This document shows positions 43,857-55,427 of a stretch of 64,000 bases of DNA, piece by piece. The stretch covers positions 1 to 64,000 of the forward strand of contig NZ_BCST01000005.1 of assembly GCF_001571005.1 (NCBI RefSeq), written 5' to 3'. Numbering within the stretch: position 1 is the first letter of the stretch; the number at the start of each line of letters is the position of its first letter. The DNA is from Herbiconiux solani NBRC 106740. Lineage in GTDB: Bacteria > Actinomycetota > Actinomycetes > Actinomycetales > Microbacteriaceae. The translations under genes were made by a program, and so were the position numbers. A model generated the notes under the pieces. It searched no databases and was not told the origin of the DNA. It saw only the letters and a list, made by a program, of their open reading frames with translations.

Positions 43857-43960
43857 GTACCCCTCCCGGCAGGTGAGCGCGGCGAAACGGTCTCTCGCGT
43901 CCCGGCAGGTGCGGGCTCCAAGGCTCCCGAATTTCCCGGAAGGTGAAGACCCAAAGACAC

Positions 43961-44028
43961 TGTCCTCGACCCGTCACTTGTTGTCGCTATATCCCCGAAT
44001 AGCGACAACAACTGACGTCTCGAGGACA
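43961..44028. repeat. Near-perfect palindromic repeat, copy 1
   Basis: This 68-bp element has arms of about 28 bases with 3 mismatches: TGTCCTCGA...CGTCA.TTGTTGTCGCTAT and the complement. A second copy lies at 55342-55404 in the other orientation. The core TTGTTGTCGCTA and its complement are identical in both, so it is a dispersed REP-like repeat that can extrude as a cruciform or form an RNA hairpin. Confidence 0.8.
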
Positions 44029-44043
44029 GTCGGTCGGCACGGA

Positions 44044-44150
44044 ACACAAACGCAACAGGCCGCTGTCGACGACCCAGGGTGAGCGCGTCGCCGTGAGGTG
44101 CGACCGCAGGCCGCGCCTTACGACGGCACGCGAACATGTCGCCCTGCGCC
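44044..44150 (+). repeat. Dispersed intergenic repeat, copy 1
   Basis: This stretch of about 107 bp is similar to 58129-58234 in the same orientation and to 58008-58109 in the opposite one. Shared blocks include CAAACGCAAC, ACGACCCA and CATGTCGCCC. Copies differ by substitutions and small indels, so coding is unlikely. It lies directly after the palindromic repeat. Confidence 0.7.
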
Positions 44151-44170
44151 GGGCGGGGACCGGCGCAGGC

Positions 44171-44211
44171 AAAGAAAAAGGCGGCCCCCGCAGGGGACCG
44201 CCTTTTTCTTT
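44171..44211 (-). terminator. Strong bidirectional terminator downstream of groEL
   Basis: AAAGAAAAAGGCGG pairs with CCGCCTTTTTCTTT (14 bp) and the stem continues with CCCC/GGGG around a short loop. A-run and T-run on both sides make it work in both directions; it mainly serves groEL, which ends 10 bases away. Confidence 0.9.
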
Positions 44212-44220
44212 GGAACTAAC

Positions 44221-45911
<1,691 letters not shown>

Positions 45912-45918
45912 ACCAATA

Positions 45919-45945
45919 TTGGCACTCGGGCTGCCCGAGTGCAAG
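45919..45945. promoter_or_regulatory. Second, degenerate CIRCE copy
   Basis: TTGGCACTC-N9-GAGTGCAAG has the right spacing and only 3 deviations from CIRCE. It starts 7 bases after the first copy. Two tandem operators would give tighter HrcA repression. Confidence 0.85.
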
Positions 45946-46000
45946 TGAAGGGCAGGGGTGCACAGGTGGCCGGCACGTCGCGCGCGGCCCGCACGGCGGC

Positions 46001-47095
46001 TCAGGCCGCCGGCACCACCGTCACCGAGCCGGACTCCTCCGGCACCAGCTCGATCCAGGTGTTACCGGGCGCCAGCCGCACGGTGGCGCCGAGGTCGTCG
46101 ATCAGCCGGATCGGCGCGGTCGGGGCATCCTTCACCCACGTCGCGTGCACCGTCCGCCCGCCCGTCGAGACGGTCGCCTCGCCGGACGCGACCAGGACCG
46201 CCTGGGGCACCTCGGCGTCGTAGTCGTAGACCTCGTCGACCCGCAGGGTCACGACGTTGACGGCCGAGAGCTGATCGCCGTTCGTGTCGTAGTCAGGCCC
46301 GCCCTCCTGGGTGCGGAGGAAGACGCCCGCGGCGGCATCCCAGTCCCACCCGGGGTACCGCTCGTCGGAGAAGACGACGTCGACCGCCGAGGTGGCGGTG
46401 CCCTGCGTGACCGCGGTCGAGGATGCGACATCCCACGAATAGGCGAACTGCTGCACCGGCGTCGCGAGGTCGGCATGCTGGGCGACCAGCTCGGTGGCCT
46501 TGACGACCACGTCGTGCGGGCTCGTGCGCCCGTCCATCCGGTAGAAGGTCGAGTCGGTGTCGGCCTGGCCGTGGATGGCGCTGTAGACGGGCGCCGCCCG
46601 CATCATGTCGACGAACTGCTCCTGCCCGCCCGAGAAGGCGACGATGCCACCGAAGGAGGAGAGGATGTCCGGATCCATCGGCCGGATCGACCGCACCGGC
46701 CCGATCAGATCGGGCACGTCGGACTGCCAGATCGCGACGTACCGGGTCAGCCCACCCTCGACCAGCTCCTCGAACACGATGTCGGTGCGTTCCAGGCCGA
46801 TCTGGGGGCGCGCCTCTTCGTGGTTGTCGATCTTCGCCGCGAGCGAGGGGCCGGTGAGACTCCCCGCGGGCACCAGCGTGCCCCGGAGCGGTGCCGGCAC
46901 GGTGGGCGCGGGCGTGACGTAGTCGGAGCCGAACCCGGCCGTCGGCGTGATGCCCGCCTCCGTCGGAACGGGGTCCGACGCACTGCACCCGGCGATCACC
47001 GCCACGACGGCGAGAACAGCCGCGCCCGACACGATCCTCGTCGCGCGGCGTCGCCGGTCGGTCGTCGGCTTCGTCGCTCTCGTGATCACGAGCAC
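46001..47095 (-). CDS. DUF3048 lipoprotein (YerB-like)
   Basis: The 364-residue protein has an Arg-rich start, a hydrophobic signal with AGC (lipidation at Cys37) and a DUF3048 region: [32 protein letters not shown] and [15 protein letters not shown]. The C-terminal domain has a beta-sandwich look. It is an extracellular lipoprotein of unknown function; YerB of Bacillus is the known relative. Confidence 0.88.
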   Translation of the reverse strand: MLVITRATKPTTDRRRRATRIVSGAAVLAVVAVIAGCSASDPVPTEAGITPTAGFGSDYVTPAPTVPAPLRGTLVPAGSLTGPSLAAKIDNHEEARPQIGLERTDIVFEELVEGGLTRYVAIWQSDVPDLIGPVRSIRPMDPDILSSFGGIVAFSGGQEQFVDMMRAAPVYSAIHGQADTDSTFYRMDGRTSPHDVVVKATELVAQHADLATPVQQFAYSWDVASSTAVTQGTATSAVDVVFSDERYPGWDWDAAAGVFLRTQEGGPDYDTNGDQLSAVNVVTLRVDEVYDYDAEVPQAVLVASGEATVSTGGRTVHATWVKDAPTAPIRLIDDLGATVRLAPGNTWIELVPEESGSVTVVPAA

Positions 47096-47171
47096 ACTTT
47101 AGTGCCGGCGCGACCGCCGAAACGGCCGCCGCGCCCCAGCCCGATGCTCAGCCCGGTGCCCAGCCCGGCGC

Positions 47172-47375
47172 TCAGGCGAGCCGGACGGACTCGGCCTGCG
47201 GGCCCTTCGAGCCCGTTCCGACCTCGAACACGACCTGCTGGCCCTCTTCGAGGACCTTGTAGCCGGACATGTCGATGGCCGAGTAGTGCACGAAGACGTC
47301 CTGTCCACCATCGTCCACGGTGATGAAGCCGTAGCCTTTTTCAGCGTTGAACCACTTCACGGTCCCGTTCGCCAT
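47172..47375 (-). CDS. cspA: Cold shock protein CspA
   Basis: The 67-residue protein is a single cold-shock domain with RNP1 (KGYGFITV) and RNP2 (VFVHYSAI). It binds single-stranded RNA as a chaperone. ATG 47375 ([10 protein letters not shown]) matches the family. The 225-bp gap to the next gene upstream probably holds the 5' leader, in which I see no clear conserved motif. Confidence 0.93.
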   Translation of the reverse strand: MANGTVKWFNAEKGYGFITVDDGGQDVFVHYSAIDMSGYKVLEEGQQVVFEVGTGSKGPQAESVRLA

Positions 47376-47600
47376 TGTTACTCCCAAGTGCTGTGTTTCT
47401 GCAGAAGTGACACAGTTGCCACGACCATTTCCAGATCCTATTCGGACGGGAACGGCGCACAATGGCCCTTCTGGCGAAAACGACAGATCGTTCCCGCAAA
47501 TCAACACGACGGAAACACCCGCGTAATAAAACGGCGGCCGAACGGCTGCCGAGCCGCTGCCGAGCCCCGTTCCGACGGCGGTCCAGCGGCGTCCGAGGAG

Positions 47601-48218
47601 CTAGCCCTCGACCCCTTCGGCCCCCGACGCCGTGCCGTCGACGACGTCGCTGTCGCCCGCGACCGACGAGCCGGGGCCGGCGTAGTCGGTGCCGAGCACG
47701 ACGGTGAGGCTCGCGCCCAGGAAGGTCTGCGACTCCTCGACCGGAACGTTGCCGAGCAGCTGGGCGAGGCCGAGTGCTGCGGCCTGGTTCGCCGGGTCGG
47801 GGTAGTAGACGGTGGTGGTCGGGAAGTCGGTCGAGCTCGCATTGGCCATCGAGCCGACGCTCCAGCCGGCCGCATCCGCCGCGTCACCGACCGCGGTGGC
47901 GAGCCCGGAGACGGTGGTGCCGTTCAGGATGGTCACCGACAGCGAACCGTCGGTGATCGGGGTGACGGTCGGGGTGGGGGTCGGGGTCTCGGTGGGCGTG
48001 GCGGCCGTCGTCGAACCGCCGAAGGCATCCTGGAACTGGATGTTGTTGTTGATCACCGCGAGGTAGGTGATGCCGCCGCCGATCAGCAGCACAGTGGCGA
48101 GGGCCGCCCAGGCGAAGACCATCCAGCCACGGCCGCGCGGCTTCGGACCGCGGTGGGCGCCCACCCGTGCGGGACGGTCGGGCAGACGGTCGAAGCTGTC
48201 CTCAGAAAAGCGTGCCAT
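47601..48218 (-). CDS. LytR C-terminal-domain membrane protein
   Basis: The 205-residue protein has a short cytoplasmic N-terminus, one membrane segment (about 35-57), a Thr/Pro linker (PTETPTPTPTVTP) and an extracellular LytR_C domain (LSVTILNGTTVSGLATAVGD near 93-115; ASLTVVLGTDYAGP near 165-180). This domain is found on cell-wall glycopolymer proteins in actinobacteria. Confidence 0.88.
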   Translation of the reverse strand: MARFSEDSFDRLPDRPARVGAHRGPKPRGRGWMVFAWAALATVLLIGGGITYLAVINNNIQFQDAFGGSTTAATPTETPTPTPTVTPITDGSLSVTILNGTTVSGLATAVGDAADAAGWSVGSMANASSTDFPTTTVYYPDPANQAAALGLAQLLGNVPVEESQTFLGASLTVVLGTDYAGPGSSVAGDSDVVDGTASGAEGVEG

Positions 48219-48233
48219 GTGGGGGGCGTGGTC

Positions 48234-48578
48234 CTAGTCGTCGCGCGAGAGCAGTCGGGCCGAGCGCGCGGCGAGCCGCGCATCCCTCACCCGCTGAAGC
48301 CTCTTGATGAGCATCGGATCGTGTGCGAGAGCGGCTGGCGAGTCGATCAGCGCACCGAGAAGTTGATAGTAGCGGGCCGACGAGAGACCGAACTCCTTGC
48401 GGATGGCCTGCTCCTTGGCGCCGGCGTGCCGCCACCAGCTGCGCTCGAAGCTCAGGATGTGCACGTCGCGCTCGGAGAGAGCGTGGGCGGCGCCGGCGAC
48501 GGCAGCCGCACCAGAACCCGACCCGGCAGGCGGGGTCGCGGAGACCGCGGCGGTCGTGCGCTCATCGGCGACGGACAT
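48234..48578 (-). CDS. DUF3263 protein
   Basis: The 114-residue protein contains the DUF3263 region: RDVHILSFERSWWRHAGAKE, then FGLSSARYYQLLGALIDSP (about 40-90), which looks like an HTH. ATG 48578 follows GAGGAG; a GTG 12 bases upstream has no such site. It precedes the LytR_C protein, as in many actinobacteria. A regulatory role is likely but not known. Confidence 0.85.
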   Translation of the reverse strand: MSVADERTTAAVSATPPAGSGSGAAAVAGAAHALSERDVHILSFERSWWRHAGAKEQAIRKEFGLSSARYYQLLGALIDSPAALAHDPMLIKRLQRVRDARLAARSARLLSRDD

Positions 48579-48640
48579 GCGGCTCCTCACGCTCGGTTCC
48601 CGCGAATATCGTCGCCATCATATTGGGGGCGACCTTTGCG

Positions 48641-49108
48641 TCAGCCGATAGCCGCGCCGGGTCGCCACATCGACTGGTGCGGGATGCCGGCCTCGACGAA
48701 CTCGTCGCCGACGGCCTCGAACCCGGCGCGCAGGTAAAGAGGCACGATGTAGCTCTGGGCGTGCAGCAGCATCGACTCGTCGCCGAACCGCTCGACGACG
48801 GCGGCGAGCAGCTCCTGGGCGAGCCCTCTCCCCCGGTGCTCGGGATGCACGACGACCCGGCCGATCACGCGACGCGCGTCGCGGTACTCGGGCTCCGCAT
48901 CCTGAAGCACACGCAGGTAGGCGACGGGGGCGCCGTCCTCCTCGATCCAGAGGTGCAGGGTCGAGGGTTCGGCGTCACGCCAGTCGAGCTCGCTGTCGTC
49001 GACCTTCTGCTCGACGTAGAAGACGTCGGTGCGCAGTTTGAGCACGGCGTAGAGCTCGCGCGTGGTCAGGTCGTCCCAGCGCTTGACGATCACGGAATGG
49101 GCAGCCAC
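48641..49108 (-). CDS. ElaA-like GNAT acetyltransferase
   Basis: The 155-residue protein matches the ElaA branch of GNAT: LYAVLKLRTDVFYVEQKVDD near 20-40, the acetyl-CoA loop VVHPEHRGRGLAQELL, and AQSYIVPLYLRAGFEAVGDE with PHQSMWR near the end. The substrate is unknown. It is divergent from msrB. Confidence 0.87.
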   Translation of the reverse strand: MAAHSVIVKRWDDLTTRELYAVLKLRTDVFYVEQKVDDSELDWRDAEPSTLHLWIEEDGAPVAYLRVLQDAEPEYRDARRVIGRVVVHPEHRGRGLAQELLAAVVERFGDESMLLHAQSYIVPLYLRAGFEAVGDEFVEAGIPHQSMWRPGAAIG

Positions 49109-49172
49109 CGTCCAGAGTTTACTGGGATGATTGTCGATCGATCATCAGACCAGCACGCAGGAGCAGCACGGC

Positions 49173-49577
49173 ATGAGCAACTACGAGGTTTCCAAGTCCG
49201 ACGACCAGTGGCGCTCGGAGCTCTCGGCCGACGAGTTCGCCGTTCTCCGCCAGGCGGCCACCGAACGGCCGTGGACGGGCGAGCTGCTCGAGGAGGACCG
49301 CGAGGGCGTCTACTCGTGCAAGGCCTGCGGGGCCGAGCTGTTCCGCAGCACCACGAAGTTCGACTCGCACTGCGGCTGGCCGAGCTTCTACGACGCCTCC
49401 GACTCGGACGCCGTCGAACTGATCGAGGACAGCTCGCTCGGCATGGTGCGCACCGAGGTGCGCTGCGCCAGCTGCGGCTCGCACCTCGGGCACCTCTTCG
49501 ACGACGCCCCGCAGACCCCCACCGGCGACCGCTACTGCATGAACTCGGTCGCCCTCAGCTTCGACGCGGCGGAGTAG
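49173..49577 (+). CDS. msrB: Peptide methionine-R-sulfoxide reductase MsrB
   Basis: The 134-residue protein reduces methionine-R-sulfoxide in oxidised proteins. Two CxxC zinc pairs (SCKACGAELF and RCASCGSHLGHLF) and the catalytic Cys in GDRYCMNSVAL are all present, with FDSHCGWPSFYD. ATG 49173 follows GGAG; a TTG 42 bases upstream is less likely. Confidence 0.94.
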   Translation: MSNYEVSKSDDQWRSELSADEFAVLRQAATERPWTGELLEEDREGVYSCKACGAELFRSTTKFDSHCGWPSFYDASDSDAVELIEDSSLGMVRTEVRCASCGSHLGHLFDDAPQTPTGDRYCMNSVALSFDAAE

Positions 49578-49580
49578 TCG

Positions 49581-50132
49581 GTGCCCGGAGTCAAGGAGGC
49601 GATGCTCGCCCGCCGTTCCTCGTCGAAGGTGACGGATGCGGCCCCCACGGCCGACGAGCTCGCCGCGGCCGTCGAGGCGGCCGGCCAGCTCGCGGACCAC
49701 AGTGGCCTGCGGCCCTGGCGGGTCATCGCGATCCGCGGCGACGCGCGCGACGAGCTCGGTGACGCGCTCGCGAAGGCGGAGGGCAAGAAGGGCAAGGATG
49801 CGGAGAAGTACCGCAGTAAGGCCCGTCGCGCCCCGCTCGTGCTCGCCGTGGTCGCCTCGCTGCGCCCGAAGCACAAGGTGCCGGAGTGGGAGCAGGAGGC
49901 CGTGGCCGCCGGGGTCGCCCACAACCTGACGCTGGTGCTCGACGACGAGGGCTGGGGCGTCTTCTGGCGCACCGGCGAGGGCACCCGCTCGAAGCCCGTG
50001 CGTCAGGCCCTCGGGCTCGGCAAGCACGAGGAGCTGCTCGGCTGGCTCTACGTCGGCGGGCTGCCGGACCGAGCCCGCAAGGCCAGGCCCAAGGGGCGGA
50101 TCAAGGTGCAGGAGCACCTGACGTTCCTCTGA
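49581..50132 (+). CDS. Nitroreductase family protein
   Basis: The 183-residue protein resembles YdjA-type FMN nitroreductases: AMLARRSSSKVTDAAP (FMN-binding start), DHSGLRPWRVIAIRGD and GVAHNLTLVLDDEGWGVFWR. It starts at GTG, 3 bases after the msrB stop, so they are co-transcribed. The physiological substrate is unknown. Confidence 0.86.
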   Translation: MPGVKEAMLARRSSSKVTDAAPTADELAAAVEAAGQLADHSGLRPWRVIAIRGDARDELGDALAKAEGKKGKDAEKYRSKARRAPLVLAVVASLRPKHKVPEWEQEAVAAGVAHNLTLVLDDEGWGVFWRTGEGTRSKPVRQALGLGKHEELLGWLYVGGLPDRARKARPKGRIKVQEHLTFL

Positions 50133-50176
50133 TCGGGGTCGTCCGGCGGGACCGTCGGGGGGCGTAGGGTTTAAGC

Positions 50177-51499
50177 GTGACTGAACTGGATCTCACTCCA
50201 GTCAACGACGACTCACCCTCCTCCCCACGCCGACCTTCGCAGGACTCTGCCGCCGGGTCCTCCGGCGCGCCCGGGAGTGGGGGCGGCCCGGGCGCTCCCC
50301 GCGTCAGCCCGCTGCGGCGCTGGCTGGCCATCCTCGCGCTCGCCCTCGGCGGCTTCGGCATCGGGGTCACGGAGTTCGTGACGATGGGCCTGCTGCCCGA
50401 CATCGCGAAAGACCTGCTGCCGGCGCAGTTCGCCGCCGACGCGGCCGACGCCACCGCATCCACAGGCCTGCTCGTCTCGGCCTACGCGCTCGGGGTCGTG
50501 GTGGGTGCGCCGACGATCGCGGCGTTGGCCGCCCGCTGGCCGCGGAAGCGCCTGCTGATCGTGCTGGTCACCGTCTTCGTGATCGGCAACCTCGCGACCG
50601 CGATCCTGCCCTCCTTCGGCCTGGTGCTGCTGGCCCGGTTCGTCAGTGCGCTGCCGCATGGCGCCTACTTCGGCATCGCCTCGCTCGTCGCCGCCTCTCT
50701 CATGGGGCCGGACAAGCGGGCGCGCGGCGTCGCCTTCGTGCTCGGCGGTCTGACGATCGCGAACATCGTCGGGGTGCCGTTCGGCACGTTCCTCGGGCAG
50801 AGCTTCGGCTGGCGGAGCGCCTACTTCCTCGTCGCGGTGATCTTCGTGGTGACGCTCGTCGCGATCATCGTGACCGTGCCGTTCCAGCCCGGTGACCCGC
50901 GTGCGACGCTGAAGAACGAGCTGAGCGCGTTCACGCGACTCCAGGTCTGGCTGACGCTGCTGCTCGGCTCGATCGGCTTCGGCGGCATCTTCGCGGTCTA
51001 CACGTACGTGGCGCCCGTGGTCACCGACGTGGCGCACCTGCCGGCGAGCACGGTGCCGTTCGTGCTCGTGATGTTCGGTGTCGGGATGACGATCGGCAAC
51101 TTCGCGGCGGGCTGGTTCGCCGACCGCTCGGTCAAGCTGACCCTGCTCGTCGGCGTGATCGGCATCACGCTCGCCGTGCTCTCGTTCGGGCTCTTCGCGC
51201 ACACCGCGCCGGGCCTGTTCATCACGATCCTGTTCGTCGGCCTGTTCGCGGGCACCTGCGGCCCCGCCGTGCAGACGCGGCTGATGGATGTCTCCCACAA
51301 CGCCCAGTCGATCGCCGCTGCGCTCAACCATTCGGCGCTCAATCTCGGCAACTCGCTCGGCGCCTTCCTCGGCGGCCTCGCGATCGCGGCGGGCCTCGGC
51401 TACATCTCGCCGGCCTTCGTCGGAGTCCTGCTCGGCCTCCTCGGCCTCGTCGTGCTGCTCAGCTCGTTCGCGGTAGACCGCCGCCGCGCCCGTAGCTAG
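50177..51499 (+). CDS. MFS transporter, DHA1-type exporter
   Basis: The 440-residue protein has 12 hydrophobic segments, a Pro/Ser/Gly-rich cytoplasmic N-terminus (about 1-45) and the family motifs GVTEFVTMGLLPDI in TM1 and the motif A region (ALAARWPRKRLLIV). The sequence is close to the arabinose-efflux/AraJ group. GTG 50177. The exported compound is unknown. Confidence 0.9.
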   Translation: MTELDLTPVNDDSPSSPRRPSQDSAAGSSGAPGSGGGPGAPRVSPLRRWLAILALALGGFGIGVTEFVTMGLLPDIAKDLLPAQFAADAADATASTGLLVSAYALGVVVGAPTIAALAARWPRKRLLIVLVTVFVIGNLATAILPSFGLVLLARFVSALPHGAYFGIASLVAASLMGPDKRARGVAFVLGGLTIANIVGVPFGTFLGQSFGWRSAYFLVAVIFVVTLVAIIVTVPFQPGDPRATLKNELSAFTRLQVWLTLLLGSIGFGGIFAVYTYVAPVVTDVAHLPASTVPFVLVMFGVGMTIGNFAAGWFADRSVKLTLLVGVIGITLAVLSFGLFAHTAPGLFITILFVGLFAGTCGPAVQTRLMDVSHNAQSIAAALNHSALNLGNSLGAFLGGLAIAAGLGYISPAFVGVLLGLLGLVVLLSSFAVDRRRARS

Positions 51500-51572
51500 C
51501 CCGTCACCCGGACTTCGCCGCGTGACCCGAGGTCGTGACGGAGCCCCCCTCCCCCGAGGGTGCAGACGGTGG

Positions 51573-51645
51573 GGCCGGCCACGGGACTCGAACCCGTAAC
51601 CCCCGCTTTACAAGAGCGGTGCGCTACCAATTGCGCCAGGCCGGC
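51573..51645 (-). tRNA. tRNA-Thr (anticodon TGT)
   Basis: The minus strand forms acceptor GCCGGCC/GGCCGGC, D-arm GCGC/GCGC, anticodon stem CCGCT/AGCGG with loop CTTGTAA (TGT), and T-arm ACGGG/CCCGT with TTCGAGT. CCA follows directly at 51570-51572 and may be encoded. Confidence 0.95.
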
Positions 51646-51696
51646 TGGGGTGGAACAGACTCATTGTAGCCAAAGGCCGAACGGCCCCGACTCGGC

Positions 51697-52602
51697 TCAA
51701 CCCGCGGCGGGCGAGGGCGTCGGGGTCGCGGTCGACAGGGCCTCGTTCGAGACCTGCACGACGAAGGCCGAGAAGGCGGCCGGGTCGGTCAGCGAGCCGG
51801 AGTACTTCTGGCCGTTGACGAGCACGGTCGGGGTGCCCTGGATCGACACGTCGCTGTTGGGCAGGTTGCCCGAGAGCGCGCGGGACGTGGCATCCGAGAC
51901 CCAGCCCTTGAACTGGGTGTCGTCGATGCAGGAGTTGACCTGATCGGTCGAGGTCACCCCCGCCTGGGACGCCAGGTCTTTCAGCTTCGCGTCATCCAAG
52001 CCCTCGGTGTTCTCGGCCGGCTGGTTGGAGAACAGCAGGCTGTTGTACTGCCAGAACTGGTCGGGCGCGTAGTTGGCCACGCAGGCGGCCGCGTTGGCGG
52101 CGCGGGTGGAGTACTTGGTGCCGAGCGACGAGCGGTCGAGGATCGACAGCGGGTGGATCTCGATGGTCGCAGCCCCCGACTGCACCCAGTCGGCGATCTG
52201 CGAGTTGTTGGTCGCCTCGAACTGGCCGCAGTAGGGGCACATGTAGTCGACGTAGGTGCGGATGTCGACCGTACCGGAGGCCGGGTCGTTCGCCGTGGCG
52301 ATGGGGTCTTCTCCCGCAGCGAGGGCCGGGGTCGTCGCGGCGACGAAGCCGGTACCGATCTGGATGCCGTCGCTGGCCATGTTGAGCGGGCCGGGGCCGG
52401 CGGGCTTGAGGGTCGAGGTGATCACGAGCGTGATGCCGACGATGATGGCCACGACCACGACGCTGAGCGACGAGATCAGGATGACGCGGTTGCGGACATC
52501 CTTCTTGCGCTGCTCCTCACGCAGCTGCTTCGCCTTCTCCCGGGCGGCCTCTCGGCGCTGATTCTTCGACTGTCGTGAATCTCCGGGTCCGCTGAGGGTC
52601 AT
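51697..52602 (-). CDS. DsbA-family thioredoxin-fold protein, membrane anchored
   Basis: The 301-residue protein has a basic, helical cytoplasmic N-terminus (KNQRREAAREKAKQLREEQR), one membrane segment (about 40-65) and an extracellular DsbA-like thioredoxin fold with the redox pair in YVDYMCPYCGQFE (about residue 121). The C-terminus has the cis-Pro region IQGTPTVLVNGQKY. It forms or isomerises disulphides in secreted proteins. Confidence 0.92.
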   Translation of the reverse strand: MTLSGPGDSRQSKNQRREAAREKAKQLREEQRKKDVRNRVILISSLSVVVVAIIVGITLVITSTLKPAGPGPLNMASDGIQIGTGFVAATTPALAAGEDPIATANDPASGTVDIRTYVDYMCPYCGQFEATNNSQIADWVQSGAATIEIHPLSILDRSSLGTKYSTRAANAAACVANYAPDQFWQYNSLLFSNQPAENTEGLDDAKLKDLASQAGVTSTDQVNSCIDDTQFKGWVSDATSRALSGNLPNSDVSIQGTPTVLVNGQKYSGSLTDPAAFSAFVVQVSNEALSTATPTPSPAAG

Positions 52603-52908
52603 GCGTGTCAGTGCTCCGTGGTCAGGATGTGAGGGGCGTACAGGGGGGTGCTGGTGTACGGGTGCGGAGGCCGGGGGTGCTCCGGCGACTCGACAAGAAT
52701 ACTAGGAAGGCAGTCTGGGAGCTTGCCACAGGGCGGCTGAACGGCGACGGCAGCGGGACGACGCTTCCGGCACCACGACGGCACCACGGCGACGACGACG
52801 TCGGCCCACCGTGACATAATCGACATGGGTCTCCGACGTCGCAGGCCCGGTTCCATCCATCACAACGGATCGTCCGGCACGTACCTGCCGGTGAAGGAGT
52901 AATGAATC
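52603..52908. promoter_or_regulatory. Divergent region upstream of msiK with a hairpin at the ribosome-binding site
   Basis: This 306-bp gap holds no gene. CATAAT (52815-52820) is a likely -10 for msiK, though no good -35 is seen. CCGGCA (52874-52879) pairs with TGCCGG (52886-52891) just before the GAAGGAG ribosome-binding site, so it may control translation. An RNA motif upstream of msiK is known in Actinobacteria, but I cannot confirm its consensus here. Confidence 0.45.
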
Positions 52909-54009
<1,101 letters not shown>

Positions 54010-54031
54010 CCCGGAGATCCGACACCGCGCC

Positions 54032-55315
54032 GTGACGAGCTCACTCAACATCACCTCGGCCACCGCCGATCCGGGACTCCTCGACCTTCCGTGGAACCTC
54101 CCGCTCGACGACTGGCCGGACGAGTACATCGCGGCACTGCCCAAGGGCATCTCCCGGCACCTCGTGCGCTTCGCCCATCTCTCGGGTCACGTCATCGCCA
54201 TCAAGGAGACGACGGATGAGATGGCCAAGCGCGAGTACGAGATGCTGCGCACCCTGCAGCGGCTCGACGTCCCGTGCGTCGAGCCGCTCGCGGTGATCAC
54301 CAACCGCACGGATGTCGATGGCGAGCCGCTGCGCTCCGCGCTGGTGACCCGGCACCTGAAGTTCTCGCTGCCCTATCGGGCGCTGTTCTCGCAGATGCTG
54401 CGGCCCGACACGGCCACCCGCCTGGTCGACGCCCTGGCGGTGCTGCTCGTGCGCCTGCACGTCATCGGCTTCTTCTGGGGCGACGTGTCGCTGTCGAACA
54501 CGCTGTTCCGACGGGATGCGGGGGCCTTCGCCGCCTACCTCGTCGACGCCGAGACCGGTCAGCTCTACGAGGGCCTGTCCAACGGGCAGCGCGAGAACGA
54601 CCTCGAGATCGCCCGCGTCAACATCGCCGGCGAGCTGATGGACCTCGAGGCCGGCGGCCGCGTCGACGAGGAGCTCGACCCGATCACGGTCTCCAATGGC
54701 ATCGTCGCGGCCTACCGCTCGCTCTGGAAGGAGCTGACCGGCTCCGAGTCGTTCAGCTCGTCCGAGCGCTGGCGCATCAACGAGCGCGTCGGCAGGCTCA
54801 ACGATCTGGGCTTCGACATCGAGGAGCTCGCGATCAAGACCACCGAAGGTGGCACAACCGTGCGCATCCAGCCAAAGGTGGTGGATGCGGGGCACCACCA
54901 GAGGCGCCTGCTCCGGCTCACCGGGCTCGACGCCCAGGAGAACCAGGCCCGCCGTCTCCTCAACGACCTCGACTCCTACGCGGCCCGCTACGGCAAGAAG
55001 GACTACGACGAGGAGATGATCGCGCACGAGTGGCTCGCGAAGGTCTTCGAGCCGGTCATCCGCGCCATCCCCCGTGACCTGCGCGGCAAGCTCGAACCGG
55101 CGGAGGTGTTCCACCAGCTGCTGGAGCACCGCTGGTTCATGAGCCAGAACCAGTCGCGTGACGTGCCGCTGGCCGAGGCCGTGTCCTCCTACGTCGACAC
55201 GATCCTCCGGCACCGTCGCGACGAGGCGACCGTGATCGATCCGCCGACCGGCGCGATCACGCTCGCCATCCCGACGCAGGAGCCCGACGCCGAAGACTGG
55301 CGCCTCACCGTCTGA
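54032..55315 (+). CDS. DUF4032 protein with kinase-like fold
   Basis: The 427-residue protein has a lipopolysaccharide-kinase-like N-terminal half: GHVIAIKETTDEMAKREYEM (Lys and Glu positions), LLVRLHVIGFFWGDVSLSNT (catalytic loop) and AYLVDAETGQLYEG (metal-binding Asp). The C-terminal half is the DUF4032 region. GTG start, 22 bases after msiK. The substrate is unknown. Confidence 0.85.
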   Translation: MTSSLNITSATADPGLLDLPWNLPLDDWPDEYIAALPKGISRHLVRFAHLSGHVIAIKETTDEMAKREYEMLRTLQRLDVPCVEPLAVITNRTDVDGEPLRSALVTRHLKFSLPYRALFSQMLRPDTATRLVDALAVLLVRLHVIGFFWGDVSLSNTLFRRDAGAFAAYLVDAETGQLYEGLSNGQRENDLEIARVNIAGELMDLEAGGRVDEELDPITVSNGIVAAYRSLWKELTGSESFSSSERWRINERVGRLNDLGFDIEELAIKTTEGGTTVRIQPKVVDAGHHQRRLLRLTGLDAQENQARRLLNDLDSYAARYGKKDYDEEMIAHEWLAKVFEPVIRAIPRDLRGKLEPAEVFHQLLEHRWFMSQNQSRDVPLAEAVSSYVDTILRHRRDEATVIDPPTGAITLAIPTQEPDAEDWRLTV

Positions 55316-55341
55316 CTCCCGAGTCCGGCCCCGACTGCCGC

Positions 55342-55404
55342 CGATCCGTCAGTTGTTGTCGCTAATCCCTGCGGATAGCGACAACAAGTGACGGATCGAG
55401 GACC
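55342..55404. repeat. Near-perfect palindromic repeat, copy 2
   Basis: Arms of 23 bp (CGATCCGTCAGTTGTTGTCG and complement, one mismatch) surround an 11-base loop. The reverse complement aligns with the copy at 43961-44028 over almost its full length. It sits between convergent genes and could serve as terminator or insertion target. Confidence 0.8.
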
Positions 55405-55427
55405 TGTGGGAGGGGTGGGGGCGCGGA

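Larger units (their letters stand above)
43857..44220. other. Intergenic region with two repeat families and a terminator
   Basis: This 364-bp region has no supported gene. It starts with three TCCCGG(C/A)AGGTG motifs (about 43864, 43909, 43934), continues with a long palindrome (43961-44028) and a copy of a dispersed repeat (44044-44150), and ends with the groEL terminator. The repeats also occur elsewhere in the window. Confidence 0.7.

Noticed and set aside
43697-44137. Protein-coding reading of the dispersed repeat (frames starting MFACR)
   Set aside because: Copies 1 and 2 share a readable frame with similar residues, but changes are not concentrated in third positions and copy 3 contains indels.
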